A stretch of 64,000 bases of DNA from JANQIO01 sp043513815 (GTDB lineage: Bacteria > Pseudomonadota > Gammaproteobacteria > Pseudomonadales > Halieaceae), in the NCBI GenBank assembly GCA_043513815.1, contig CP121313.1, positions 992,001 to 1,056,000 of the forward strand, given 5' to 3'. Position numbers and translations under genes: made by a program. The notes under the pieces were generated by a model that was given only the letters and a program-made list of their open reading frames with translations, was not told the origin of the DNA and did not search any database. The stretch's first letter is position 1. Every line of letters begins with the position of its first letter. This document shows positions 33,958 through 39,796 of the stretch, piece after piece.

Positions 33958-34271
33958 TGCATGCCATTCGGGTATCTGAACAAGCGGCACAGGAATTGGA
34001 GGAGGCTGCTGCCTGGTACGAGAAAGAGCAAGCAGGGCTTGGCGAGAAATTGCTCGATGAATCCGAGCATACTCTGGATTTACTTTCTGAGAAATTCCCG
34101 GCGCTGGTTCCAATGCCAAGCGAAGCTGGCGCACTTGGCGCCAAGCGCATTCTCCTTCATAGATTTCCGTTCTCAGTCGTAACGATTGAGCGGGGTGAGG
34201 AACTCATAATAGTAGCAATGGCTCACCAGTCACGGAAACCGGGTTACTGGGCGGAGCGGATTCGCACATAA
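33957..34271 (+). CDS. RelE/ParE-family toxin
   Basis: The 104-residue protein is a ParE/RelE toxin: HAIRVSEQAAQELEEAAAWYEKEQAGLGEKLLDESEHTL, then AKRILLHRFPFSVVTIERGEELIIVAMAHQSRKPGYW. It overlaps the antitoxin stop by one base. The stop codon is part of the attC box at 34267. Such self-promoted pairs stabilise cassette arrays against deletion. Confidence 0.85.
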   Translation: MHAIRVSEQAAQELEEAAAWYEKEQAGLGEKLLDESEHTLDLLSEKFPALVPMPSEAGALGAKRILLHRFPFSVVTIERGEELIIVAMAHQSRKPGYWAERIRT

Positions 34272-34352
34272 CGCCGCAAGCTGGGGCGCCCTACCTGGAA
34301 CGCAGCGGAAGGTTGGGTGTCCCAGCGAAGCGACAGCCTTGCCTTGTTATGT
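34267..34352 (-). repeat. Integron attC site
   Basis: The boxes are ATAACGC (34268) and GTTATGT (34346-34352). The interior GCAAGCTGGGGCG...CAGCGAAGCGACAGCCTTGC is shared with the sites at 36609 and 37007 and with the decayed one at 32238. It follows the hypothetical gene at 34347. Confidence 0.9.
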
Positions 34353-35006
34353 GACATTCTCTATCCGACACTTTGCGGTGTCTTCTCGAACTTTGTTGAT
34401 CAAGCGGATATATCCTTTCGACGCCTCTACTTTGTTCGCATGGAACTTCGTATGAAAAAGGTCTGGTTCGCACTCAAAAATTATGCGGCTTGCAGCTTGT
34501 GCTCGGCCGTGGAAAGTCCGTACATGTACTTGATACGACTGTTGTGTGTACCTACTCCATACCTGAAGCCGTATTTTCTCAAACTGCTTGGCGAAGATTT
34601 TCTTTTCGTATGACAGATCCGAATAAAACTGCTTGGCTATTAGTGGTGTCAGATAGCTTTTCAATGAAGTATGAAAGTGTTTATCAAACTTCCCAAAGCC
34701 TTCGAGAAACTTGCCTACGAAGTAGTTGTGTCTTTCTCTTTCATCATCCAGAGTCTGTAGGAGCTCCAGGGTATTCTCTAAGGAAATCGGCATTGCACTG
34801 TGGCCGACAACATGGAAATCTTCGGCCGCATCACCACCCTCTTCAAACACGAGCCTGTTGAAGTTGCCAACGTCAGTTTTATTTTTCCTGAGCGAGTCCT
34901 CGATGAACAGTTGAATATAGGTCGTCTGATTCTGATAAGCAGGAAGGATGCTGAGATCTTCTACCGCTTTGTCACCGGGAGTCAAGTACACCTGCGTGAG
35001 GTTCAT
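34347..35006 (-). CDS. Cassette protein of unknown function
   Basis: The 219-residue protein has no signal or spans and a mixed charged and aromatic composition (NQTTYIQLFIEDSLRKNKTDVGNFNRLVFEEGG, then YEKKIFAKQFEKIRLQVWSRYTQQ). GC content is clearly lower than that of the chromosome flanks. I recognise no family. Its 3' end runs into the attC at 34267 and its start is just after the core of the attC at 35013. Confidence 0.6.
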   Translation of the reverse strand: MNLTQVYLTPGDKAVEDLSILPAYQNQTTYIQLFIEDSLRKNKTDVGNFNRLVFEEGGDAAEDFHVVGHSAMPISLENTLELLQTLDDERERHNYFVGKFLEGFGKFDKHFHTSLKSYLTPLIAKQFYSDLSYEKKIFAKQFEKIRLQVWSRYTQQSYQVHVRTFHGRAQAASRIIFECEPDLFHTKFHANKVEASKGYIRLINKVREDTAKCRIENVT

Positions 35007-35012
35007 GATGGC

Positions 35013-35087
35013 ATATAACGCTTCAAGCTGGGGCGCACGGTAGTGCGTCCCGGCGCGAAGCGCCCTTGCAGCCTTGATTTGTTATAG
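35013..35087 (-). repeat. Integron attC site
   Basis: The boxes are ATATAAC and GTTATAG. The interior (CTTCAAGCTGGGGCGCACGG...CGGCGCGAAGCGCCC) is identical to the site at 35379 and nearly identical to that at 38598. Confidence 0.92.
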
Positions 35088-35108
35088 AGTTGCGGCACTC
35101 GATGCTCA

Positions 35109-35360
35109 CTAGTGCGGCAGCCAGTCAAGCGCTTGCCAGAATTTCACGAGATACCTCCTAGCTCGATTGAACATGCTAGGAAAAATGACAGAATAAAAGC
35201 TAATTGCAATCCATGCAGAGAGAGATAGGTCGAAGGGGTAGTTCGAGCCTCGAAGCTCCTCAATGTGGTTAAGAAAAAAGTGAAAGCCGAATGCGAAAGG
35301 GACTGAGAAAATGTGGGAGGAGGCTAGGCCAAACGCCCGATCGCTAAGACCTACGCTCAT
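35109..35360 (-). CDS. Small membrane protein, cassette copy A
   Basis: The 83-residue protein has two hydrophobic segments (HIFSVPFAFGFHFFLNH and LSLSAWIAISFYSVIFPS), consistent with two spans. I recognise no family. The ATG at 35360 lies within the cassette. It is the same as the gene at 35475. Confidence 0.6.
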   Translation of the reverse strand: MSVGLSDRAFGLASSHIFSVPFAFGFHFFLNHIEELRGSNYPFDLSLSAWIAISFYSVIFPSMFNRARRYLVKFWQALDWLPH

Positions 35361-35378
35361 ATATTCGACTCCGCGGCT

Positions 35379-35453
35379 CTATAACGCTTCAAGCTGGGGC
35401 GCACGGTAGTGCGTCCCGGCGCGAAGCGCCCTTGCAGCCTTGATTTGTTATAG
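35379..35453 (-). repeat. Integron attC site
   Basis: The boxes are CTATAAC and GTTATAG, and the interior is identical to the site at 35013. It is the 3' end of the second copy of the duplicated cassette. Confidence 0.92.
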
Positions 35454-35474
35454 AGTTGCGGCACTCGATGCTCA

Positions 35475-35726
35475 CTAGTGCGGCAGCCAGTCAAGCGCTT
35501 GCCAGAATTTCACGAGATACCTCCTAGCTCGATTGAACATGCTAGGAAAAATGACAGAATAAAAGCTAATTGCAATCCATGCAGAGAGAGATAGGTCGAA
35601 GGGGTAGTTCGAGCCTCGAAGCTCCTCAATGTGGTTAAGAAAAAAGTGAAAGCCGAATGCGAAAGGGACTGAGAAAATGTGGGAGGAGGCTAGGCCAAAC
35701 GCCCGATCGCTAAGACCTACGCTCAT
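35475..35726 (-). CDS. Small membrane protein, cassette copy B
   Basis: The protein is identical in all 83 residues to the product of 35109-35360. The whole cassette, including the attC, is repeated with a spacing of 366 bases. The lack of differences points to a recent copying event by the integrase or to an assembly artefact. Confidence 0.6.
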   Translation of the reverse strand: MSVGLSDRAFGLASSHIFSVPFAFGFHFFLNHIEELRGSNYPFDLSLSAWIAISFYSVIFPSMFNRARRYLVKFWQALDWLPH

Positions 35727-35744
35727 ATATTCGACTCCGCGGCT

Positions 35745-35818
35745 CTATAACGCCTCAATAACCGGCGCACGCTAGTGCGTCCGGCGCCGAAGGCGCGTAG
35801 TTAATTGACTTGTTATGT
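35745..35818 (-). repeat. Integron attC site (short type)
   Basis: The boxes are CTATAAC and GTTATGT. The interior is short (CTCAATAACCGGCGCACGCTAGTGCGTCCGGCGCCGAAGG..., with GCGCACGC paired). The gene at 35772 terminates inside it. Confidence 0.85.
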
Positions 35819-36113
35819 TTTTCCACGCTGATGCAGACATAAGAAGCCACATAGTTAACAGAAGTATAGGCAATTGGATAATTACTATATATCCAACAGC
35901 AAAGCTGTAGTCAGCACTGATTGCCCACAAAAAAGCTAGCGAAGGCATTAAAGCAAGGCAGACTATGACAACAGCATAAGCTTTGTATAGAAGACCCAGT
36001 CTAGATTGCACAACACCAGTTTTTACAAGCCCAAAGCGTATTAGTCGCACCGCTAGTGCGCATGCCATGAGCCATAGGTTAGCTATTGTAATTGCAATTA
36101 TCTCAGTGCCCAT
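35772..36113 (-). CDS. Small membrane protein, cassette
   Basis: The 113-residue protein has three hydrophobic segments (ANLWLMACALAVRLIRFGL, YAVVIVCLALMPSLAFLWA and VIIQLPILLLTMWLLMS). The last part, SQLTTRLRRRTH, is encoded by the attC and is probably not part of the ancestral domain. I do not recognise the family. Confidence 0.6.
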   Translation of the reverse strand: MGTEIIAITIANLWLMACALAVRLIRFGLVKTGVVQSRLGLLYKAYAVVIVCLALMPSLAFLWAISADYSFAVGYIVIIQLPILLLTMWLLMSASAWKNITSQLTTRLRRRTH

Positions 36114-36126
36114 CTATCTCTCGAAA

Positions 36127-36187
36127 CATAACGCTTCAAGAAACGGCGCGCATTTCATGCGCGTCCGGTTTACTTGACTTGTTAATG
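36127..36187 (-). repeat. Integron attC site (short type)
   Basis: The boxes are ACATAAC and GTTAATG, about 60 bases apart. The arms are CTTCAAG and CTTGAC. The gene at 36136 ends inside it. Confidence 0.85.
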
Positions 36188-36609
36188 TGCCGATCTAGCA
36201 GCAAATACAAGATCAGCGGCGAGCCAAGCAAAGTAATGAATACAACTATGCTCGAAAGATTCAAGAATATGCCGTGGAAACTTTCAAAAATCGATATCCC
36301 ATAAAATATGGGTCGGATTACGTAGATGTCTGCAAATATTGCCAAGCTAAAGCTTCCAGGTATTAGAAGGGAACGAGTTCTTGAAAAATACAGCAGTGGC
36401 AATAAAAGAGTTAATGACACGATTATCGCTGTAAGCATTACTACGTAGCAACGACGCGTATCGATAGACATATTGGAGTAGAGGTCATAGCTGAGTAGAA
36501 AAACATGGGTCTCGTAGAAGAAAAACCTCCATGCCCAGCCATAAGAGAGTGCAGCCAGTGCGATGAGGAAATAGTCAAACTTGTGGCGTTTGAGTCCACT
36601 CATAGGCAC
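36136..36609 (-). CDS. Membrane protein, cassette
   Basis: The 157-residue protein has four hydrophobic segments (FLIALAALSYGWAWRFFFY, VVMLTAIIVSLTLLLPLLYF, IPGSFSLAIFADIYVI and SIVVFITLLGSPLILYLLLD). The tail NKSSKPDAHEMRAVS is read from the attC and closely matches the tail of the gene at 38982. No family is recognised. A likely better start is the second ATG at 36603. Confidence 0.6.
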   Translation of the reverse strand: MPMSGLKRHKFDYFLIALAALSYGWAWRFFFYETHVFLLSYDLYSNMSIDTRRCYVVMLTAIIVSLTLLLPLLYFSRTRSLLIPGSFSLAIFADIYVIRPIFYGISIFESFHGIFLNLSSIVVFITLLGSPLILYLLLDRHINKSSKPDAHEMRAVS

Positions 36610-36695
36610 ATTAACGCCGCAAGCTGGGGCGACCAGCCTGGAGTGAAGCGGAAGGTTGGGCGTCCCAGCGGAGCGACAGCCTTGCCTTGTTATGA
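36609..36695 (-). repeat. Integron attC site
   Basis: The boxes are ATTAACG and GTTATGA. The interior is the same as the site at 37007 and belongs to the GCCGCAAGCTGGGGCG class. Confidence 0.9.
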
Positions 36696-36698
36696 GTA

Positions 36699-37010
36699 TT
36701 AGCTGCCATAGATGTAAAAACCAAAACTAATTGCGCAACATACAAAAATCGACCCTAAAATTTGGCGCGCAAGGCTCCAAGGTATTTTCGGAACGGGGCG
36801 TAGATATCTCCGCCTATGGCCGAAAAGCACCGCGTGAGTTTGGAAGCCATAAGGCGCAAATATTGCGATGAAAGTCGTAGGTCCTATGGCAATCGAAAAA
36901 GCTAGCCATCCAAAAAAGCTTGAAATTGTCACTATCTCAATGTCGCGAACTGTGTAAATGAATATCCCACCTGTAAGAAGCGCAGCTGCCGCAGATTGGA
37001 ACTTACTCAT
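36699..37010 (-). CDS. Small membrane protein, duplicated cassette copy A
   Basis: The 103-residue protein has three hydrophobic segments (AAALLTGGIFIYTV, ISSFFGWLAFSIAIGPTTFIAIFAPYGF and LGSIFVCCAISFGFYIYGS). It differs from the copy at 37097 at two positions (VPK and GSIF here). No family is recognised. Confidence 0.6.
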   Translation of the reverse strand: MSKFQSAAAALLTGGIFIYTVRDIEIVTISSFFGWLAFSIAIGPTTFIAIFAPYGFQTHAVLFGHRRRYLRPVPKIPWSLARQILGSIFVCCAISFGFYIYGS

Positions 37011-37093
37011 AACGCCGCAAGCTGGGGCGACCAGCCTGGAGTGAAGCGGAAGGTTGGGCGTCCCAGCGGAGCGACAGCCTTGCCTTGTTATGA
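37007..37093 (-). repeat. Integron attC site
   Basis: The boxes are CATAACG and GTTATGA; the interior equals the site at 36609. It closes the second copy of the 398-base cassette. Confidence 0.9.
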
Positions 37094-37096
37094 GTA

Positions 37097-37408
37097 TTAG
37101 CTGCCATAGATGTAAAAACCAAAACTAATTGCGCAACATACAAAAACCGACCCTAAAATTTGGCGCGCAAGGCTCCAAGGTATTTTCGAAACGGGGCGTA
37201 GATATCTCCGCCTATGGCCGAAAAGCACCGCGTGAGTTTGGAAGCCATAAGGCGCAAATATTGCGATGAAAGTCGTAGGTCCTATGGCAATCGAAAAAGC
37301 TAGCCATCCAAAAAAGCTTGAAATTGTCACTATCTCAATGTCGCGAACTGTGTAAATGAATATCCCACCTGTAAGAAGCGCAGCTGCCGCAGATTGGAAC
37401 TTACTCAT
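37097..37408 (-). CDS. Small membrane protein, duplicated cassette copy B
   Basis: The protein is 103 residues, the same as the product at 36699 apart from S for P in VSK and V for I in GSVF. Both base differences change the protein, and no silent change is seen in the gene, which is worth noting for such a short alignment but cannot be called selection. Confidence 0.6.
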   Translation of the reverse strand: MSKFQSAAAALLTGGIFIYTVRDIEIVTISSFFGWLAFSIAIGPTTFIAIFAPYGFQTHAVLFGHRRRYLRPVSKIPWSLARQILGSVFVCCAISFGFYIYGS

Positions 37409-37494
37409 AACGCCGACAGCAGCGGGCGGCCAGACCGCGTAGCGGTTTGGACGTCCGGCGACCGAAGGGAGCGAACTGCCTGACCTGGTTATGT
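37405..37494 (-). repeat. Integron attC site
   Basis: The boxes are CATAACG and GTTATGT. The interior is distinct from the main classes (CCGACAGCAGCGGGCGGCCAG...CTGCCTGACCTG). It follows the GIY-YIG gene. Confidence 0.85.
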
Positions 37495-37767
37495 GGCCGC
37501 ATACGTTTTGTTGTACCGCGGAGAATGTTGCTGGATGAGTTCTCGCTCAAGCCGAGAGTACTCGGCCTCATCGGCGATTGGTACAAACTCCCAAGATGTG
37601 AAGTTCTTGTCGGAGTTCTTCCTCGTGTGCTCTGCAATCCGAAGTAAACAATTCCAGCCTTTGCCGATGTACACAAGCTCTGGGCCGTTGAAGAGGAAGT
37701 AGAGTCCTGAAACATTACCCACAAGAGGTTTACTAGAGCGATGGAGTGCATCTATATCGAATTCCAT
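37489..37767 (-). CDS. GIY-YIG domain protein, cassette
   Basis: The 92-residue protein has the compact GIY-YIG fold: VSGLYFLFNGPELVYIGKGWNCLLRIAEHTRK (the GLYFLF and VYIGK strands with the following arginine), then ERELIQQHSPRYN with the metal-binding Glu and final Asn. These domains cut or nick DNA, or serve in repair. On a cassette it might act in DNA defence or mobility, which is inference. The ATG at 37767 is the natural start. Confidence 0.75.
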   Translation of the reverse strand: MEFDIDALHRSSKPLVGNVSGLYFLFNGPELVYIGKGWNCLLRIAEHTRKNSDKNFTSWEFVPIADEAEYSRLERELIQQHSPRYNKTYAAT

Positions 37768-37787
37768 GAACGACCTACCTCAAGGAC

Positions 37788-37874
37788 ACATAACGCTGTG
37801 CACAGCGGCGGCCAAGCTGACGCGAAGCGGCAGGTAGGACGTCCGAGCGCAGCGACTGCTGCACCTTGTTATGT
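37788..37874 (-). repeat. Integron attC site
   Basis: The boxes are ACATAAC and GTTATGT. The interior is GCTGTGCACAGCGGCGGCC...CGACTGCTGCACC, with a TGTGCACA palindrome. Confidence 0.85.
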
Positions 37875-38165
37875 GGCAGGTACATTCTCCAGCCTCCAGG
37901 CGGCTGCAGCCAATTCTTCTGATGTGAAGAGGGAGGCAAATCGATCTTGTTGCATGACACCCTCGATAGTGAGTTCTTGGTGACCAAGCTTGGTAAGTTC
38001 ACGTATGCCATGCTGAAAGTCTCCCGAGACGACAAGCTGCTTCGCTACCTCAACCGGATGTGCGGACTCGATCATCTGTTCGAAGCGTGTTGGTGTATAG
38101 CCCAAGTCATAGCACTTGCCAATTGCAGATCTGACTTCAGCATTGAATTCGTCACGTATACTCAT
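37869..38165 (-). CDS. Cassette protein of unknown function
   Basis: The 98-residue protein is alpha-helical and soluble (DEFNAEVRSAIGKCYDLGYTPTRFEQMIESAHPVEVAKQLVVSG). This resembles small proteins often found in integrons and defence regions, but I know no function. A GGGAGA ribosome site lies upstream of the ATG at 38165. Confidence 0.65.
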   Translation of the reverse strand: MSIRDEFNAEVRSAIGKCYDLGYTPTRFEQMIESAHPVEVAKQLVVSGDFQHGIRELTKLGHQELTIEGVMQQDRFASLFTSEELAAAAWRLENVPAT

Positions 38166-38179
38166 AACTATCTCCCTGC

Positions 38180-38255
38180 CACATAACGCTTCAAGCTGGG
38201 GCGGCCGTCAGGCCGTCCCGGCGCGAAGCGGCCTTGCAGCCTTGACTTGTTAGGT
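38180..38255 (-). repeat. Integron attC site
   Basis: The boxes are ACATAAC and GTTAGGT, the latter the classical form. The interior (CTTCAAGCTGGGGCGGCCGTCAGG) is a variant of the main class. Confidence 0.92.
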
Positions 38256-38591
38256 GGCGACGGAAGAATCACGATCTATCAGCCAGGCTATGAGGAACAA
38301 GAGCGTAACTCCGATTGGTATAGAAAGTACTACGGCAGCAGAGAAAAAAACTGGCACCAAAAGCCACCACGATTTCGTGCCTCGAAATGCGCATAGGGCA
38401 ATTATCGCAGGAGAAACTGCTGCAAGAAATACGGCAGCAACTACCAAGTACGCGTTCATTTGGGAGTGGTCGAAGAAGCGAGATGCCGTTTCAAATATCG
38501 GGCTAGATTGCAGAGCAAAAAGCACGACAGCGTACGCAGCTGAGGCAACTGCGAGCCATGCGGTGGCTAGGCGCTTTTGATCATGCATCAC
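38250..38591 (-). CDS. Membrane protein, cassette
   Basis: The 113-residue protein has three hydrophobic segments (AWLAVASAAYAVVLFALQ, YLVVAAVFLAAVSPAIIALCAF and LLVPVFFSAAVVLSIPIGVTLLFLIAWLID). It has no recognisable family. Its stop overlaps the attC box at 38250-38255. Confidence 0.6.
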   Translation of the reverse strand: MMHDQKRLATAWLAVASAAYAVVLFALQSSPIFETASRFFDHSQMNAYLVVAAVFLAAVSPAIIALCAFRGTKSWWLLVPVFFSAAVVLSIPIGVTLLFLIAWLIDRDSSVAT

Positions 38592-38597
38592 TGAGCC

Positions 38598-38672
38598 ACC
38601 TAACGCTTCAAGCTGGGGCGCACGGTAGTGCGTCCCGGCGCGAAGCGCCCCTGCAGCCTTGACTTGTTATGA
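38598..38672 (-). repeat. Integron attC site
   Basis: The boxes are CCTAACG and GTTATGA. The interior is almost the same as the sites at 35013 and 35379. Confidence 0.92.
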
Positions 38673-38975
38673 GTCGAAAGTGGCACGGACATATGCAGCG
38701 ATTTCCTTAGCCAGTGGCTCTGCCATTTTGGACTTAGCTACAACAATATAGCCAGACCAGTTATCCCACTCCAGGCCGACGACGGCTGAGTCGAGTTCGT
38801 AGTCTTGAAAAATCTCATCGAGGCCATCCGTCCTTGGTCCAGAGGGTTGCAGGGAGAACTTTTCCACACTCGATTTAGTGACGCTACCGTACTTTGCAGA
38901 TGGTATGTCTGGGAAGTCAAAAGTCAGCATTCCACTGTTGTCTCTACCCGCTGGCATAAACTTCCTTCGACTCAT
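38667..38975 (-). CDS. Cassette protein of unknown function
   Basis: The 102-residue protein is soluble (FDFPDIPSAKYGSVTKSSVEKFSLQPSG, then VVGLEWDNWSGYIVVAKSKMAEPLAKEIAAYVRATFDS). No family is recognised. The ATG at 38975 is adjacent to the attC core of the cassette to its right, so its leader is very short, and expression may depend on the integron promoter. Confidence 0.6.
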   Translation of the reverse strand: MSRRKFMPAGRDNSGMLTFDFPDIPSAKYGSVTKSSVEKFSLQPSGPRTDGLDEIFQDYELDSAVVGLEWDNWSGYIVVAKSKMAEPLAKEIAAYVRATFDS

Positions 38976-39033
38976 AACGCTTCAAGAAGAGGCGCGCGCT
39001 GTCTGCGCGTCCGGCTTGCTTGACTTGTTATTG
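38971..39033 (-). repeat. Integron attC site (short type)
   Basis: The boxes are CATAACG and GTTATTG, about 60 bases apart; the interior is CTTCAAGAAGAGGCGCGCGC and CTTGCTTGACTT. The first cassette gene ends inside it. Confidence 0.85.
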
Positions 39034-39467
39034 CGCATTGCTGCTCCGGATACCTGGTAAAGGCCGACTGCCACAATCGCTGCGGCAATAACTAGCCATC
39101 CAATGCCAAGATAGTCTCTCATTCTTGGTAGATAGCCCCAAACGCTCGAAGCTTTTCCCCCTAGCACTGCGTATTCTGGCGTGCTCGGAACGTACACTAC
39201 CGTAACAGTGCTACCTGGCTGATAGTGCTCAAGGGAGTCCAGTTCAAGCTCGATTTCATCGAGGCGAACGGTCAGAGTCCAGTTCCACCCGCCTGCGTGG
39301 GTTCGTGGGAACGATGCAATCGTAGAGGCGCTCTCCACGATGCCTGCTGCCTCCTCACCATCTGTGTGTAGATATACGGCCTCTGCGATGGCTTCGTATA
39401 TCAGCCAGATCGCGAAAGCAAAAATCAGAGCATTCGCGAATTTGCTGGGAAGCCCTGCCGATCTCAT
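38982..39467 (-). CDS. First cassette gene: membrane protein, DUF3592-like
   Basis: The 161-residue protein has two spans (FANALIFAFAIWLIYEAIAEAVYL and IGWLVIAAAIVAVGLYQVSG) with a beta-rich domain between them (WNWTLTVRLDEIELELDSLEHYQPGSTVTVVYVPSTPEYA). This agrees with the DUF3592 group. It is the first gene after attI, so it should be the best expressed of the cassette genes. The C-terminal tail NNKSSKPDAQTARASS is attC-derived. Confidence 0.65.
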   Translation of the reverse strand: MRSAGLPSKFANALIFAFAIWLIYEAIAEAVYLHTDGEEAAGIVESASTIASFPRTHAGGWNWTLTVRLDEIELELDSLEHYQPGSTVTVVYVPSTPEYAVLGGKASSVWGYLPRMRDYLGIGWLVIAAAIVAVGLYQVSGAAMRNNKSSKPDAQTARASS

Positions 39468-39469
39468 GC

Positions 39470-39540
39470 GCTATAACAGTTTAATAAATAGACGTGGTTC
39501 ATTTTGACTCCGCCCAGTATGTAACTTCGCTTGGCTCTAT
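39470..39540 (-). other. Candidate attI site
   Basis: Read on the minus strand, AAACTGTTATAGC at about 39470-39482 contains the core GTTATAG that joins the first cassette. It lies between the integrase and the first cassette, where attI belongs. The exact length of the site is not visible. Confidence 0.7.
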
Positions 39541-39700
39541 TCTTTTCAGAAAAGCCCAAATAAACAACCGTTTAGATGGCTTAAGCCAAACGTGCTAGCG
39601 GCAAAGCGAGCGCGAATGCCCGATTTTCCATCAATTACGCTCAATCAGTATAGGCATCCTTCCCCAGAAAATAGTAATAAAAACATGTATATACGACGAC

Positions 39701-39729
39701 TTTATGCGTGAAGGGCATGCCCTGTCCAA
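39701..39729 (-). promoter_or_regulatory. Candidate cassette promoter (Pc)
   Basis: On the minus strand a TTGGAC box (39724-39729) and a CATAAA box (39701-39706) are separated by 17 bases, pointing into the array. The match is only moderate. It lies between integrase and attI, the usual place for Pc. Confidence 0.35.
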
Positions 39730-39741
39730 TGAAAAGGGGTC

Positions 39742-39769
39742 TTGAAAACCATGCAAACGCAGATACTGT
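39742..39769 (+). promoter_or_regulatory. Candidate integrase promoter
   Basis: A TTGAAA box at 39742-39747 and a TACTGT box at 39764-39769 are 16 bases apart. The second overlaps the LexA box, so binding would block transcription of the integrase. Confidence 0.55.
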
Positions 39770-39783
39770 ATATCTAAACAGTA
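39764..39783. promoter_or_regulatory. LexA binding site (SOS box)
   Basis: The sequence has the form TA-CTGT-N8-ACAG-TA with the AT-rich centre ATATCTAA, so it agrees very closely with the E. coli LexA consensus. It ends 13 bases before the integrase ATG. LexA control of integron integrases is established in Vibrio and class 1 integrons. Confidence 0.9.
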
Positions 39784-39796
39784 TTGGGGTGCTGCT

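Larger units (their letters stand above)
35013..35744 (-). repeat. Tandem duplication of a 366-bp cassette
   Basis: The two cassettes in 35013-35378 and 35379-35744 have the same sequence as far as I can read, including gene and attC. Only the outer box differs, which is expected from recombination between different neighbours. The identity suggests a recent duplication. Confidence 0.85.
36609..37404 (-). repeat. Tandem duplication of a 398-bp cassette
   Basis: The cassettes 36609-37006 and 37007-37404 are the same except for two base changes that I can see within the gene (a P/S and an I/V change in the protein). The left box differs (TTAACG against ATAACG), as expected after insertion next to different neighbours. 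The copies are recent but have begun to diverge. Confidence 0.85.

Noticed and set aside
34317..34861. Plus-strand frames over the cassette gene at 34347
   Set aside because: They overlap the longer minus-strand frame, which begins and ends correctly with respect to the two attC sites.
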